In this document: positions 1-11,308 of the stretch, piece by piece
Numbering within the stretch: position 1 is the first letter of the stretch
How the letters are laid out: the number at the start of each line of letters is the position of its first letter
DNA from: Pisolithus tinctorius
Taxonomy: Eukaryota > Basidiomycota > Agaricomycetes > Boletales > Pisolithaceae
Assembly (NCBI GenBank): GCA_024663395.1
Contig: JANFAH010000077.1
Coordinates: 124,001 to 188,000 of the forward strand
Reading direction: 5' to 3'
Length of the DNA: 64,000 nucleotides
Notes under the pieces: generated by a model
Databases searched by the model: none
What the model was told of the DNA's origin: nothing
Seen by the model: only the letters and a program-made list of their open reading frames with translations
Position numbers and translations under genes: made by a program

Positions 1-2111
1 GCATTAATGCGCCGTCATGTTTTTCAGATCCGAAGGCTTCATCGCCAACATGCTCAAGTGTCATAGCGCATTTTTGGGTGAAATCTGATGACAAACATTA
101 GCATGCATGTCAATCAGACTAGCAACTATAAGACATGCCTGTGAGCCAGTCCGAATTTGCCTTGCTCCTCAGGATTTCTTCATCCGATGTCCTAATGATG
201 TTGAGGAGAATATCCACGGCTTCGGTTGCGCGTCCTTCAGCATAGAGAATTTCACATAGACGTTGCTGGGCAACAATGTCGAGCCCATTGAAACTCCACC
301 CAAATATCTTCACGGAAGGTTAAATTGGGAGGTAGTAACAGCAGAACACCTACGAGCAAGATTGTCACCAGCAGAGGACATTGTTTGTCCTTGGGGGCTA
401 GGTTCTTTGCACGCTCGATCAATGGTATCGCACGTCCATAATTCCCCTTCTTTAAGTACATGACTCCAAGGACCTGTGGAGTGTATCAGAGGTGATACTC
501 ACAAGTCCGCATCACGCGAAGCACATGCCTGAGTGTAGAGGTAGATGGCGTCATCATCGTTGTCGCTGTTTGCTCTTGTAGCAAGGTGCTCTACGTGCGC
601 GATCGCCTCTTCTTGATTCCCGCATTCGAACACAAGGATAAACTGATTGGAAAGAGATTAAGTGTGAGAACGATCTAGATCACCTCGCGCACCTTCAGTA
701 GCAACAGATACCTGTTGTCGTGCGGCTCACAATCGTGAAATGCAAGGACAAATGTGCATAGCGCGCGCTCTCGATTTCCCTTGCCAAGTAGAGCAACTGC
801 CATCGCGATATACCCGATAGGTGATGGCTGAACTTGGAGGGACTGGAGGTGCATATAAGTGAACATCCGCATGGGGTAGTGAGAAAGCAGGCTCACCTCT
901 TTGGCATCCTCTATGGCAAGCGCCAAGTGTCTCAGACGCGCCCGTATAAGAGCACGGCTTGCCAGCACGCAGTGCCTAGGAATTGAAGCGCTTGTGATTT
1001 GCTCTGAGAGCAGCCTTTCGGCGTTCGTCAGGTCGTCCTCTGCCCATACTTTGAGGGTCTCATCACTGACTCGCACGAGCGGGAGCTGAGAAGCATGGAG
1101 CTGCAGACGGGTTAGAGTGTAACGTTACGCAGAGCACGAGAATTGTTAGCGATGCGTGCTCCACGAGTGGATGTACACTTACATTATGGTCAAAATAATG
1201 AAGGGGAAGGGCATCTCTGAGATTGTGAATTGTTATATTCGTGCCATTTCCACACGCGAGATACTCCCCGCTTGGTGAGAGAGCGACACAACTAGTCGAT
1301 GAGCTGTGTGTGATCATGCCACCGATCTGCTTGTGGGACACACAATCCCATAGCGGCACCGATGAGCCTGTGCCATATGCAATGAATCTGCCGTTGGACG
1401 CTATATGTGACCGAGATTGGTTTCCATGGATGAACCACGCTGAGTGCGAAGACTAGGAAAGGTCGAAACACGTGAGTTTTCCTATGCTCCCAACGAACAA
1501 TTGCTGGTCAGAATACCAGACCAGCGGAGCAACCGGCCATGCACTAGATGAACCCATTTGACCTGAATCGAACAAGATATCACCATTGTGAGTGCTGTAG
1601 ACGCGGAGACCATGAGTATCCGACGTGGTTGCAAATCGACTGCCGTCTGGGGAGAACTTAATACCAGTGGCGCAAGGGTGCCGGAGGGAAGGAAGGAGTT
1701 GGATACCGGAAGTGATACTGAAAATCCGGACGTTGTTGTGGTCATTGCTGCGGTCCGCAGACGCATATTTAGTACAGTCGCTCGAGATATCGACCCCCGA
1801 TACTCGGTCGCTGTGTTCCGTGAACTCGTGCACTCTTTGAAGAGTGACCGCATTCCAGACGATCGTCTTCTTTGCGTCGTCTCCGGACACCATCCACCGG
1901 CCATCCTGGGAAACGACAATAGAACGGATGGTACTGTTCGCTTGCACGGTTGGACCTTGTTACTGTCCATCTGTAGTCTTCCATCGACGAATATTATAAT
2001 CGTAATCTCCTGCTACGACCTGACTTTCGCCCGTAAAGGTGAGTGCCCGTACATTATTCTCAGTTACAATTTCAATCCGTTTAGTATCTTCTCCACCACA
2101 ACGAACTGTCA
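1..2111 (-). pseudogene. WD40 repeat / TPR-like protein, broken and running off the left edge
   Basis: Read on the minus strand from about 2110, the translation gives WD40 repeats (2111-1453, then 1452-1063) followed by helical TPR-like exons (1076-675, about 651-505, about 475-373 and about 290 to the edge). WD40 blades are seen as SPDGSRFATTSDT and PLWDCVSHKQIGG. Two stops lie in the same frame as the repeats: TAA at 1960-1962, between DGQ and QGPTVQAN, and TAG at 1453-1455, after CFDLS; coding sense continues on both sides of each. No start codon was found upstream of the first blade. The family is an abundant, functionally undefined WD40/TPR scaffold in Agaricomycetes. It is most likely a recent pseudogene; two sequencing errors are the alternative. 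Confidence 0.7.
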
Positions 2112-2648
2112 GCTATAGAGCTGCCTTTCTGACTGCTGGAACGCACTCATCATCATCGCTGGCAAGCCCTCCAATACAGTTCGTCCTGGAGTTTAGGGGG
2201 AAAAGAACGATGAGTTGTAGACTTGCTCACGGCACCCAATGTAGGATGCACACATTCCTCAAGCCATCGATAACATGGGATCATGCACGCGATCAAAGCC
2301 GCATCGTGTTATTCAAGATCAGGAAGTGCAGGGCTTAGTAATGATCCCTGAGCTCCACAAGATCCAGTGTTTTTGTTTGCACGAAGTCACGCGTGGGGCA
2401 ATGGTTGGTGGAACCGTGTCGAAATATCCAGTGCATTCACCACGTACCCCCGCTCCGTAGTTGGTCTCGACAATTTTCGCGCTTCTTCTCCATATCCTTC
2501 CACCCGCCGAACCCTCAAACCTTCATCCTCTCACCAGGATCCGAATCTGCCCACAAACCCAAGGCCTCATGCGGTGATAACACACACGGGTCGCACTCCT
2601 CAAGTGACAGCATCGGCAGGCCTCGGAGACTGAGTCGAAAGGGCATAC
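2112..2648. other. Intergenic, nothing recognised
   Basis: No convincing gene, RNA or repeat is visible between the 5' side of the WD40 pseudogene and the weak exon at 2649. Only short uninformative frames occur. Confidence 0.4.
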
Positions 2649-2900
2649 TTACGCCTTGAATCTGGATGACCTGAAAAGCCAAGACTTATACATAGCAAAG
2701 GGGAATTCTACTTCGCACGATCCGTCCGGATCGAATTGCGAGGCGTTGAAGCACTTGAACTGATGCGCGCTTCGATGCAATTTTATAGCGCTGTATCCGA
2801 ATACGATAATGTCTATACCCTCAACAACCAGATCCTGATCGACCCCTGGGATAGCGATGGGTGCAGTCAGAGGGAGGTTCTGGATATAAAAATGCACCAT
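2649..2900 (-). CDS. Possible exon of an unrecognised gene
   Basis: An 83-codon minus-strand frame has mixed, protein-like composition (for example VEGIDIIVFGYSAIKLHR and FDPDGSCEVEFPF) and ends in TAA/TGA near 2649. The frame stays open upstream to about 2960 (NLTTCEDLRKAHHVLTY), and a neighbouring frame further upstream contains AHDFDVDTL, so this could be the last exons of a small gene. I recognise no domain. It may equally be the remnant of a duplicated gene, given the decayed surroundings. Confidence 0.25.
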   Translation of the reverse strand: MVHFYIQNLPLTAPIAIPGVDQDLVVEGIDIIVFGYSAIKLHRSAHQFKCFNASQFDPDGSCEVEFPFAMYKSWLFRSSRFKA

Positions 2901-3748
2901 GTAAGTGAGAACGTGGTGCGCTTTGCGGAGGTCCTCGCAGGTCGTGAGGTTGGAAAGGGAACATCGTTAGAATTATCATCTTACAAGATTATGTAGATGA
3001 GCCGGGGAGCATCAAGCATGTTAGTGTGTCGACATCGAAATCGTGTGCCCCAAGTCAGTGCTATTGATGGTCTTCCGTCAAGTTCTTTGGTCTGGATGCA
3101 GGGCGAAGAGTTCCAGGACTCGATGATCATGACCTACGTACCTTTACGTAAGCGCCACTTTTAGATACCACCCTTCTATGTATGTACGTCAGCTACTCTC
3201 AGTTGTCATCTTCTCGTATATTTTATCGTCCACTTGATTAAGACCCGCGTATCATACATTTTCTGCTAATCCCCCGTCCAAATCCTGCAGTAAAGAATAC
3301 CGGTATCATGCTCTCTACACGGGCATAGACGGGGGAGCCTGAGGTGAAATCCGGAAAGCCCAAGGATCGAAGCCTGAACGGGACGAGATTGGTAAAGAGA
3401 TGGAAAAGGGCCGTTGAGTAAGGAAGGGAACGAGTGGAGCTGAGAATGGCGGAGAAGGTGGAGATTGACGCAACAATTTGGCTCGTGTAATGGAGACGCC
3501 TCGAATTCACAGCTCTTCACGGTCCGGCCGTCGACCCCACCACCCATTCTCTTCCCAAAGAGCAAATATACCCCATTCAAAGGTCCACCGTGGTTGCCCA
3601 GCCAGCTCTTGACACGTCGTATCTAACGTCGCGGTAACCTGTTACGAGTTCCGTGTTGAGGTAACCTGAAGTTCACAAAATAACTCAAGCATTCCCACTG
3701 GCAACATAGGCAAGGGAACATTTGGCCTCTTCTCTGTTCTATACCACA
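2901..3748. other. Intergenic region upstream of hydrolase copy 1
   Basis: No gene is recognised. Its last 90 bases (about 3660-3748) resemble 7028-7112, the segment in front of hydrolase copy 2, so the promoter-proximal sequence was duplicated along with the gene. Confidence 0.5.
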
Positions 3749-4622
3749 ATGTCTACCCTCGCTGGCACTGTCAAGATTGCGGGTGACATCGAATTCTACG
3801 AGGAGAGTGGTCTTAGTGGTCTCGATCCTACAAACTACATAATCGTGGTGTTTATCCATGATATGGGGTTCAATGGTGGTAAGTAAATGGCTGTCCTCTG
3901 CCACGACATTGCTTCGAATACGTAGTTGACGTGGTTTAAAACCAAAGCTGTTTTGCGCAAGCTCTTTCCTTCCGGCACCGAGCACAACTATTGTGTAGTT
4001 AGCCTCTACAGGCGGGGGGTATGGATCCAGTACGCCATGGTCCGAAAAAGAATTGGAACTAATCCAAAGTTCGGATAACAACGACCACAAGGAATACCTA
4101 CATCTGGCCGGCCTACAGATTGTCAGGTTTCTGGTGACTTTCATTGCTTCCCAGTCAATTCCGAAGTACGCGAACGAACAGAAGACCGGCGGGACCATTC
4201 TTATCGGGTGGTCTTTAGTGCTGTGTAGCCTAGACGCACTGACAACCGAGGAACTCCGTGATCTAGAGAGCTACCTCCACACGGTTGTTTACTACGGTGA
4301 TTAAGCACATCTTCCACCGTCGTCAGCATGTGTAGCTGAAACGCATGTCATTGGTTGCAGATGTGAGCTTAGTGGCAGTAAGCTTACCAAGCCCGAGGCC
4401 TTACCAGTCGTTTCTCTTTGCACTTACCTTCGAAGAACGATGGGAAATTTTCAAGCGATGGATGTCATCGTTCTTTGCACATCCGAACGTCTACTCGCGT
4501 GACTCCCCTGGTCCCGAGCTTATTCAGCGGAATCCGCACAGGGACGAGCAATGGCATCTGCCCCTCGTGCTTTTCTGGCGGCCTTGCTCAGGTCCTGCAG
4601 GCTTGAGCACCACACTAATCTA
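3749..4622 (+). pseudogene. Alpha/beta hydrolase, copy 1 of 4 (broken)
   Basis: It starts at ATG 3749 (MSTLAGTVKIAGDIEF) and follows the exon plan of the intact copies at 8596 and 11309. Several lesions are visible. The oxyanion-hole HGMG is changed to HDMG. A run of six G after AGGC (five in copy 2) shifts the frame just after SLYRRG. About nine codons are missing directly after the nucleophile elbow, giving GWSLVLCSLDA where intact copies read GWSLGTVYSQAVLSALDS. The C-terminal exon (from about 4345) loses similarity after about 4550, so the catalytic His region is absent. It lies convergent to the APH-like pseudogene. It belongs to the same duplication as copy 2 at 7113. Confidence 0.85.
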
Positions 4623-4623
4623 A

Positions 4624-5954
4624 TCAGCTGAGTGTCAATTGGAAGTGCCCCGATGAGCTGAGCCAACTGTAGTTGTGCACAAGATATCTCCTCTGCTTGT
4701 TGAATCCACACATCAGTCTTTTCACTCGAGTCCGGGTGAGACACCTCGAAGTTACGGTCAGCCAACGGGAGTGCATTGGAACCACCGAAATCTCAGTCGA
4801 GGATCGCCAGTATACGGCGGGGAGAAGAGCGGCTAAGTGGCGGAATAATTTCCATCTGAAAGACTCCCGAGAGAAGTGGAACATACCTCACCATGACGTT
4901 CCGCCCATGTAGATCACCATGCCGCAACACGAAAGGGTAGTTGCGGCCGTATGGCTGTGCCATAAAATCATCCCTCGCCTTCTTCACGAGCTCAAACGCC
5001 TCCTCAGGTGTCAAACTGGCATGGCATTCACTCATCTCCTCTCTAAACTCCGCTTCGTGATTCAAGAGTGTGCGTTTGTGCAACATTTGATCCAGGTAGT
5101 GGAACTGACGGTCGAACAGGGATTGAACATATTCTCGCACAGACTCATACCTGTTTAAAGCATCAGTACACAATGCAGGTGAGCGGAGGACGTCGTCGAA
5201 GCACTAACGGCCCGATATTGTAAAGACCGAAACCGTCAACTACCTCCTGAAAAGGTTTAGCTTCTGTGAGGTTGTACGGTCAAGGAAAGCATACCCTCCC
5301 ACATGTGGTGTCGACACCGTCAACTAGAGGACACGAGGAACCATCGGGACTGATTCCTCCGATCGCTTTAAAGCTTGTCTTGCTCCTCATTGTATGCATT
5401 ATTTCTGCGATCTGACGGAGCACATCCTTCTGTTCGTCCTTTGGGATATCCAGCCAGACGCTGCTCAAAGTATCTCCATCGATATATTCCATGGCTATGA
5501 ACTCCGATCCACAGGCACAGCTATAAGCGTAGATAGCCGGAGTGGGTATATTGAGATCAGGGTGTCGCTGACAGTACAGCATACATCCTACGGCAGTGCA
5601 AGTCTGCCATCGGGTGATGTTGATGGGATCAATTGGAAAGCGTAGAACAAAGGGAAAGGGGCGGCCAGATTCACCCGTATCGAGGTTAAGAAAGTGCGCA
5701 AAGTTGAAACCCCCTTCGATAACTTCGGTTCCATCTAATGGGGGGACGAGTTTTGAGGACAAATTTTCGGTGGGACTCGATATGGAGGCAAAAAATTTCC
5801 TCGCTGATTCTGGAATGTTGGGCGGGGAATCGGCGTCACCAGTGGAGGTCGGAAGCTTGAGGGGGGCATCGTAATTCAACATGGATTTTAAACGACGCAA
5901 TCCCCCGATCGGAGGCTCGAGACTCGGTTGTACAACGACGGCTGAACTCGCCAT
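4624..5954 (-). pseudogene. Aminoglycoside phosphotransferase-like (APH) small-molecule kinase, interrupted
   Basis: The start is ATG 5954 (MASSAVVVQPSLEPP). Exon 1 runs 5954-5295 (220 codons, with EFIAMEYIDGDTLSSVW), exon 2 5246-5209, and exon 3 from 5150; these join in frame. The Brenner/catalytic-loop motif HGDLHGRNVMV is intact. The next motif, normally LDW(D/E)FGG with the metal-binding Asp, reads LD-stop-DFGGSNALPLADR because TGG is TGA at 4793-4795; homology continues in the same frame afterwards. The joint around 4890-4830 is unclear. Fungal APH-like proteins are eukaryotic-protein-kinase-fold enzymes of mostly unknown substrates, and resistance is not implied. A product stopping at the TGA would lack the C-terminal lobe. 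It is a pseudogene unless the stop is a sequencing error. Confidence 0.7.
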
Positions 5955-7112
5955 GAGCAGAAACGACAAACAAGTAAAAGTATCGAAGCAATGTCAGTAA
6001 GAGTAATAGGCTTTTTATCTGCTTTTATGCCGTCGACGTTTCGTAGTCACAACCTGAGAACGCAGCAAACACGGAGAATGCCACAATTTCCTCGCACGGA
6101 ACAATAGGGGCACATCATGTGCCACTAGCTCGGTGCAAGCGTGCAAGGATAACACAAACATCAGTTACAAGACGAAGAATGCATCAGAGGTGAGGAACAG
6201 GTTGGATTGACTTGGGATCAAAGAACACGCGACTGTAGTCAGACCAAAATCTGATCTTGGTCTCCATGGGGGGTTTTTGCTGTTTGCTTCAGGAAACAAG
6301 AATTGAACGAACGAAGATTACTACGAATGGAGCGAACGGGTGAGGCGATGCGAAATCATAAAGGTGCTATTGTCGACTGTTGTCAGAACAGTCGCTCTGC
6401 CTAATCCAGCCGTGTTTAGGTTGAAGGAGATGGACTATGAGCTGGAACCAACGACACAGGATCACTCGAGACAAGTACAATGGCTACGGGGCACCTCAGA
6501 CGCTATTGGTGTATTGCCATGGACCTACGGGACGGTGAACAGCCTACAATATGGACGCAGCGACGAATACAAAGGTGTTCACAAAGACAAGGTGATCTTT
6601 TTGGTTTTGCTAGGCTCGAGCAAATTCCACTCTTAGAAGTACTATGAACAGGTTCGGGAGGGCGGCTGACTGACATGAGGCGATGCTTAGAGATCGAGAG
6701 GTGTCATCAGGGAAGTGCGGTGGATAATCCACAAGGACATGAAGGCGTGGCACACAGAAAATAGGGACGAGAAGAAGGAACGTCGGAGAGTTGAGAACGG
6801 AACAAAGACGAGAAACGGAACACCGAAGCGCCTAGCAACCAGCAATTTCACTCGGGACTTAAGTAGGGCCTGGACGTTCACTCTACGACTAATTTTCTTC
6901 CCAAGAGCAAATACACATGCGACCGGAGCCCTACTGTCAAGCGACCAGTTTACCCAGGCAGCACTCGCCACGCCACACCGAACCCCGCGACAACCCATTA
7001 GGTGTCGATGTTCCACGATGCCGGGAGAACGTGAATCTCACAAAATAGCCCAAGCGTTCCCACTGGCAACGTAGGCAAGGAACACTCGACCCCTGCCTTG
7101 TTCCAAACCGCA
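5955..7112. other. Intergenic; divergent promoter region
   Basis: This stretch separates the minus-strand APH-like gene from the plus-strand hydrolase copy 2. No gene is recognised. The last 85 bases match the sequence in front of hydrolase copy 1 (duplicated upstream region). Confidence 0.45.
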
Positions 7113-8299
7113 ACGTCCCCCCTCGCTGGCACTGTCAAGATTGTGGGTGATATCGAATTCTTCTATGAAGAGAGTGGTCTTAGTGGTCTCGATCCCACAA
7201 ACTACACGACCGTGGTGTTTATCCACCGTATGGGGTTCAATGGCGGTAAGTAGATGGCTCTCCTCTGCTACGACGTCGCCTCGACTATGTAGTTGATGTG
7301 GTCCAAATCCAAAGTTGTTTTCCGAGAGCTCTTTCCTTTCGGTGCGGGCCATAATTATCGCCTGGTTAGCCTCTGCAGGCGGGGGTATGGATCCAGCACG
7401 CCGTGATCTGCAAAAGAATCGAAGCCACTCCAAAGTTCTGACAGAATACCTACGTCTAGCCGGTCTATCATCAGGTTCCTGCAGACTTTCGCTGCTTCCC
7501 AGTCAATTCCCAAGTATGCGAACGCACAGAAGACTGGCGGGATCATTCTTATTGGGTGGTCTTTTGGTGCTTTGTACCCCGGTGCTGCTCTAGCCAGCCC
7601 AGACGCACTGACAACGAGGAACTACGTGATCTAGAGAGCTACCTCCACACGGTTGCTTACTACGGTGATTAAGTACATCTTCCACCGTCGTCAACGTGTG
7701 TGGCTGAAACGCATGTCATTGCTTGCAGACATGAGCTTAGTAACAATGGGCTTACCAAGCCCGAAGCCTTACCAGTCGTTTCTTTTTGCGCCTACCGTCG
7801 AAGAACGATGGGAGATTTTCAAGCAATGGATACCATCGTTCTTTGCACATCCCAACATCTACTCGCGTGATTCCTCTGATCTCGAGCTTATTCACCCGCG
7901 TGAAGATAAGCCGGGGTCCTTGCGTGGTTTGACGGATGACGAGATCGCGGAGATGACAGCGCCCCAGATGTATGCCACGCACGGTGCAACTATACTCGCG
8001 ATCAAGCCAGAGGTGTTCGAGTCCGTTGTGCGACATGCACTGTTTGACAAGCAGTATCCGTCGCGGTGCCTGACTTAAGGGTTAGGTTCGTGTGTGGAAC
8101 AGAGTCATCGGGACTTTTCGTGCATGTGGTGAATGAGATACGGAGATGTTTGGGTAATGGCCCATCGATCGTCCTTGGCAAGGGAGCAGAGAAGGCGAGG
8201 GATGTGGGTGGTCCCTACTTGGAAAAAGGTAACCATTTCGTCTTCCTGGACAAACCTCAGTGGGCACTTGTACAGTTCAAGTCCGTTGTGGAGCATTAG
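7113..8299 (+). pseudogene. Alpha/beta hydrolase, copy 2 of 4 (broken)
   Basis: It is the closest relative of copy 1, with near-identical upstream and exon 1 sequence. The start codon is lost (ACG at 7113 where copy 1 has ATG). HG of the oxyanion hole is HR (FIHRMGFNGG). TGG of the conserved SSPW segment is TGA near 7402. A 4-nt deletion in the LAGLQI segment and a further frame break near 8078 follow. The nucleophile elbow reads GWSFGAL, and the C-terminus still shows KGNHFVFLDKPQWAL with the catalytic His. All three exons can be traced to the TAG at 8297. It is a non-functional copy of the array. Confidence 0.85.
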
Positions 8300-8374
8300 T
8301 GAGCATGTTGACTCAGTAAGTCAGAAATGTAGCAAGATGGCGATTTTTTTGGTACGATGATTGGCCGACGGTGA

Positions 8375-8443
8375 CATTTTTATTTCCCGGGTGATGGGCG
8401 CCCGCCGGAAGCCAAAATCACTATGCTACATCTGACTAAAAAC
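8375..8443. repeat. Single diverged copy of the 73-bp upstream repeat
   Basis: The sequence from TTATTTCCCGGGTGATG to CTACATCTGACT resembles the tandem units at 11006-11150, which sit in the same relative place in front of hydrolase copy 4. It therefore belongs to the duplicated upstream region shared by copies 3 and 4. Confidence 0.5.
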
Positions 8444-8550
8444 CCTACTAACTACCTCATAACACAGCCTGGTGAACGACTCATAATAACAACGTGACCT
8501 CTCAAAACCATGTGCAAAACACGTCGCCATTAACCTTTGTGGTCACCACA

Positions 8551-8556
8551 TATAAA
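8551..8556 (+). promoter_or_regulatory. TATA box of hydrolase copy 3
   Basis: TATAAA lies 45 bases before the ATG at 8596. The equivalent box is found before copy 4 (11260-11266), so it is conserved between the two intact paralogues. Confidence 0.55.
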
Positions 8557-8595
8557 GGACTCTGATATTTTGCGTCCCACGGTGAACATCACGAC

Positions 8596-9783
8596 ATGTC
8601 TAACTCCGTCAATATCGATGGCGATATCAACTTCTTCTATGAGGATAGTGGGACGGACGGTTTGGACTCCTCTGACTACACCACCATGGTGTTAGTTCAT
8701 GGAATGGGATTTAACGGGGGTATGTCCCCAGCCTAGGTTCTTCAACTAATTTGGTTGATGGACGCACATTATTAGCCGTCTTCCGAAAGTTGTTTCCATT
8801 TGGGCCCAGTCATAACTACCGCATCGTGAGTCTTTACAGGCGAGGGCACGCTCCAAGTAGTCCCTGGACCGAAGAAGAGGTGGCACTCCTCACGAGCTCC
8901 GATTTAGAGGATGGAAAGAAGTTCATTCGACTTGCTGGTCTCCAGATTGCAAAGTTTCTTCTCGGGTTCGCTGCTTCGCAGGGAATCCCGAAATATGACA
9001 AGGAGAAAAAGACAGGAGGAATTGTGCTCAATGGCTGGTCTCTGGGGACGGTATATTCACAGGCCGTGCTGTCCGCTTTGGACAGTTTGACCATTGAGGA
9101 ACTTGGCCAACTGGAAACCTATCTCCACGCCATCATCTATCACGGTAGGTCCTATTTCTTACTTTCGTGTGAAATTGTCACATGGTACCGAAACAACTTT
9201 ATCTCCAGATCCGATTATGATTACTTTTGGAATACCCCGACCGCCCTTGGCAGAATCTTCCCCGCACTTGCAATTGGCTACAATTGCCGAAAGATGGACG
9301 TCTTTCAAGAAGTTTGTCACAAGCTTCTACGTCCACCGAAACCCATACTCGTATGACCTCGCAGACCTAAATATGTACAAACCCGACGAGGACAGACCTG
9401 CTTCTCTGAGCGATCTCCCGGAGGAAGAGCTCGAGCAGATGTTATCTTTCGAGATGTACGCCAGTCATGACGGGCTAGCGTTTACCGTCGACCTCGAAGT
9501 GTTCCGATTCGCCAACAGACGGGCCCTCTTCGATGTTGGGATGACTAGGTACCTGCCCAACATGAAGGTCAGGATTGTATGTGGTCCAGATGGATCGGGC
9601 GTGTTCATCTTTTTGGCGAACGAGATGGAGAGGGCCTCGAAGGATCCTTCAAGTGTTTTTGGGAAGGAGGCGGAGAGAGCGAGGGAGTTCAAGGTTGTTC
9701 GCTTGGAGAGGGGAAACCACTTCGTCTTTTGGGATGAGCCAAGCTGGGCCCTTGATCAGTTTATCGCCTGCTTAGATGACTGA
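8596..9783 (+). CDS. Alpha/beta hydrolase family protein, copy 3 of 4 (intact)
   Basis: Three exons, 8596-8719, 8776-9144 and 9209-9783, join in frame to 355 residues; both introns have GT-AG borders. The fold signature is clear: oxyanion hole LVHGMGFNG (His35-Gly36), nucleophile elbow NGWSLGT (Ser130) and catalytic His near 335 in RGNHFVFWDEP. The layout (HGxGF, VSLYRRG, GWSLG, cap segment with PDEDRPASL) is that of uncharacterised fungal AB-hydrolase-1 proteins, probably soluble because no signal peptide is seen. The substrate cannot be inferred. It is about 80% similar by eye to copy 4 and more distant from the broken copies 1 and 2. A TATA box lies 45 nt upstream of the ATG, which is also the first in-frame Met. 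Confidence 0.88.
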
Positions 9784-9837
9784 TGGGTGGCGACCGACGG
9801 GCGACAAAATACGTCATTGCTGTAATTGCTCGACCAC

Positions 9838-10388
9838 TCAAACGCAACGATAGACCGTTCGCAGAAGGGGAAGGGAATTAAGGTTACTGAAGCTATAGTG
9901 AAAGAACGTAACAACGACAGCCGGTACGTATCCACTATCTTTCAGTCGCACCCACGGAGCACCGATCATATCGGGCTGCTTGCCCTTGTCAGGGGTTTCG
10001 AAGCAGAACGTTGGTGTTGCACCAGAATTGGCCAATTGTTACCGTGACTACATCCGAGACGGTCTTTGAACGCCCCGAACTAACCTGAGTAGGCCCCCTT
10101 GAAGTCACGATCTTGAACACTGCTGTGCTGGTTGCCAATCAGGACTCCAGCTACAGCATGCTCCCAGGCTTCAAGTTTTAGTATCCGGAGTCGAGGCCAA
10201 AACTGCTTGGGACCAATGTGGTCATCAACGACCTCTCTTTGGAATCTCCAATATGCCCATCCACATGTTTGAACGACACATTGATCTGTTCCAACTTCCC
10301 AGGGCATGACATCGTTCTTGCTACCCATTGTATCGACTTCCTCATTGTCCAATCGTCCAACTGGGCTTACTTTCCCTGAGAGTGCCAA
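9838..10388 (-). CDS. Possible two-exon gene fragment, unrecognised
   Basis: Two minus-strand frames have protein-like composition. The upstream one (10388-10080) contains VVQTCGWAYWRFQREVVDD and FWPRLRILKLEAWEHAV. The downstream one (10035-9838) contains GKQPDMIGAPWVRLKDSG. A GT after YSG near 10082 could start an intron joining them. I recognise no family and the N-terminus is unclear. It could be a small lineage-specific protein or a gene remnant between the two intact hydrolase copies. Confidence 0.3.
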
Positions 10389-11005
10389 TGAATCTACTTC
10401 AACCCTGCTTGTTCAACTCTGCATCCCTGGAATCGGAAACCTTTCATAAACATCCTATTTTCCTCTACACACTACTAAACCCATCGAACACTTTCTTGCA
10501 ACACCCCAGCGCCCTATCCCCGTTCGCCCTTCCCCTCCATACTAAAGGCCTATCCAGATATACAAAAGCAAACCGGCTTACAACGTTCGCTTCCTTGCAC
10601 ACGTGATGGCCTGAGTGAACGGATTCCCAATGACACAACGTCTGTTGCGCCCAGGATTAGTAACGAGAAGCTCTGCTGCGTCACGGATGGAGCTCGGAAG
10701 GATCTCCTCTATACTCTTGCTATTCAACTTGGCAAGTAACTCTCTGGCTTTAGCTTTGAGAAGGTTGTCACACTGTACTCCACATTTGGCCCACTTCTGG
10801 CATGGGAATCCTATATAAGTATAAAGTTGATGGGATCACTGTCATAATAGGTCAGGCACACAAGGTGCTAGGATACCTCAGCGCCAATGAATGGCAGACT
10901 GAGATTAGCCGCGAAGTTGATAAACTCTGCCGTGCATGTGTATGCCCGGTCATTAGTGTTGGGTAAGTTGGACACTGTTGACAACATCTTAAAAAAGCCA
11001 ACGGT
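10389..11005. other. Intergenic, nothing recognised
   Basis: No gene, RNA or repeat stands out before the tandem repeat that precedes hydrolase copy 4. Confidence 0.4.
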
Positions 11006-11150
11006 GATCTTTATTTCCCCGGGTTGATGCACACACCACAAGTCAGAGGTCACTATGCCTCATCTGACACAGCAACTCGATCTTATTTCCCCGGGTTGAT
11101 GCACATACCACAAGTCATAAGTCACTATGCCTCATCTGACATAGCAACTT
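11006..11150. repeat. Two tandem 72-73 bp units upstream of hydrolase copy 4
   Basis: Unit 1 (11006-11078) and unit 2 (11079-11150) both run from GATCTTATTTCCCCGGG-like sequence to CTCATCTGAC and differ at few positions. A single diverged relative lies at 8375-8443 before copy 3. The unit was therefore inherited with the gene duplication and doubled before copy 4 only. Confidence 0.75.
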
Positions 11151-11259
11151 GATCCTTAGCCAACGGCTCCACCCAAGGGACCTTGACCTTTTCGAGATAC
11201 CCAATTGCCCACAGCTTCTGGTTTGCAAGGCACAATGCCGCCCACCTGCCCAGGCACCA

Positions 11260-11266
11260 TATAAAA
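11260..11266 (+). promoter_or_regulatory. TATA box of hydrolase copy 4
   Basis: TATAAAA lies 43 bases before the ATG at 11309, matching the position of the box in front of copy 3. Confidence 0.55.
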
Positions 11267-11308
11267 TGAGATCCTGGTGTTCTTGCCTGTTACAGTGAAC
11301 ACCACAAC

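Noticed and set aside
1453..1947. Separate small WD40 genes starting at 1947 and 1359
   Set aside because: Both would start at GTG, and they share one frame and one repeat series; they are pieces of a single interrupted gene.
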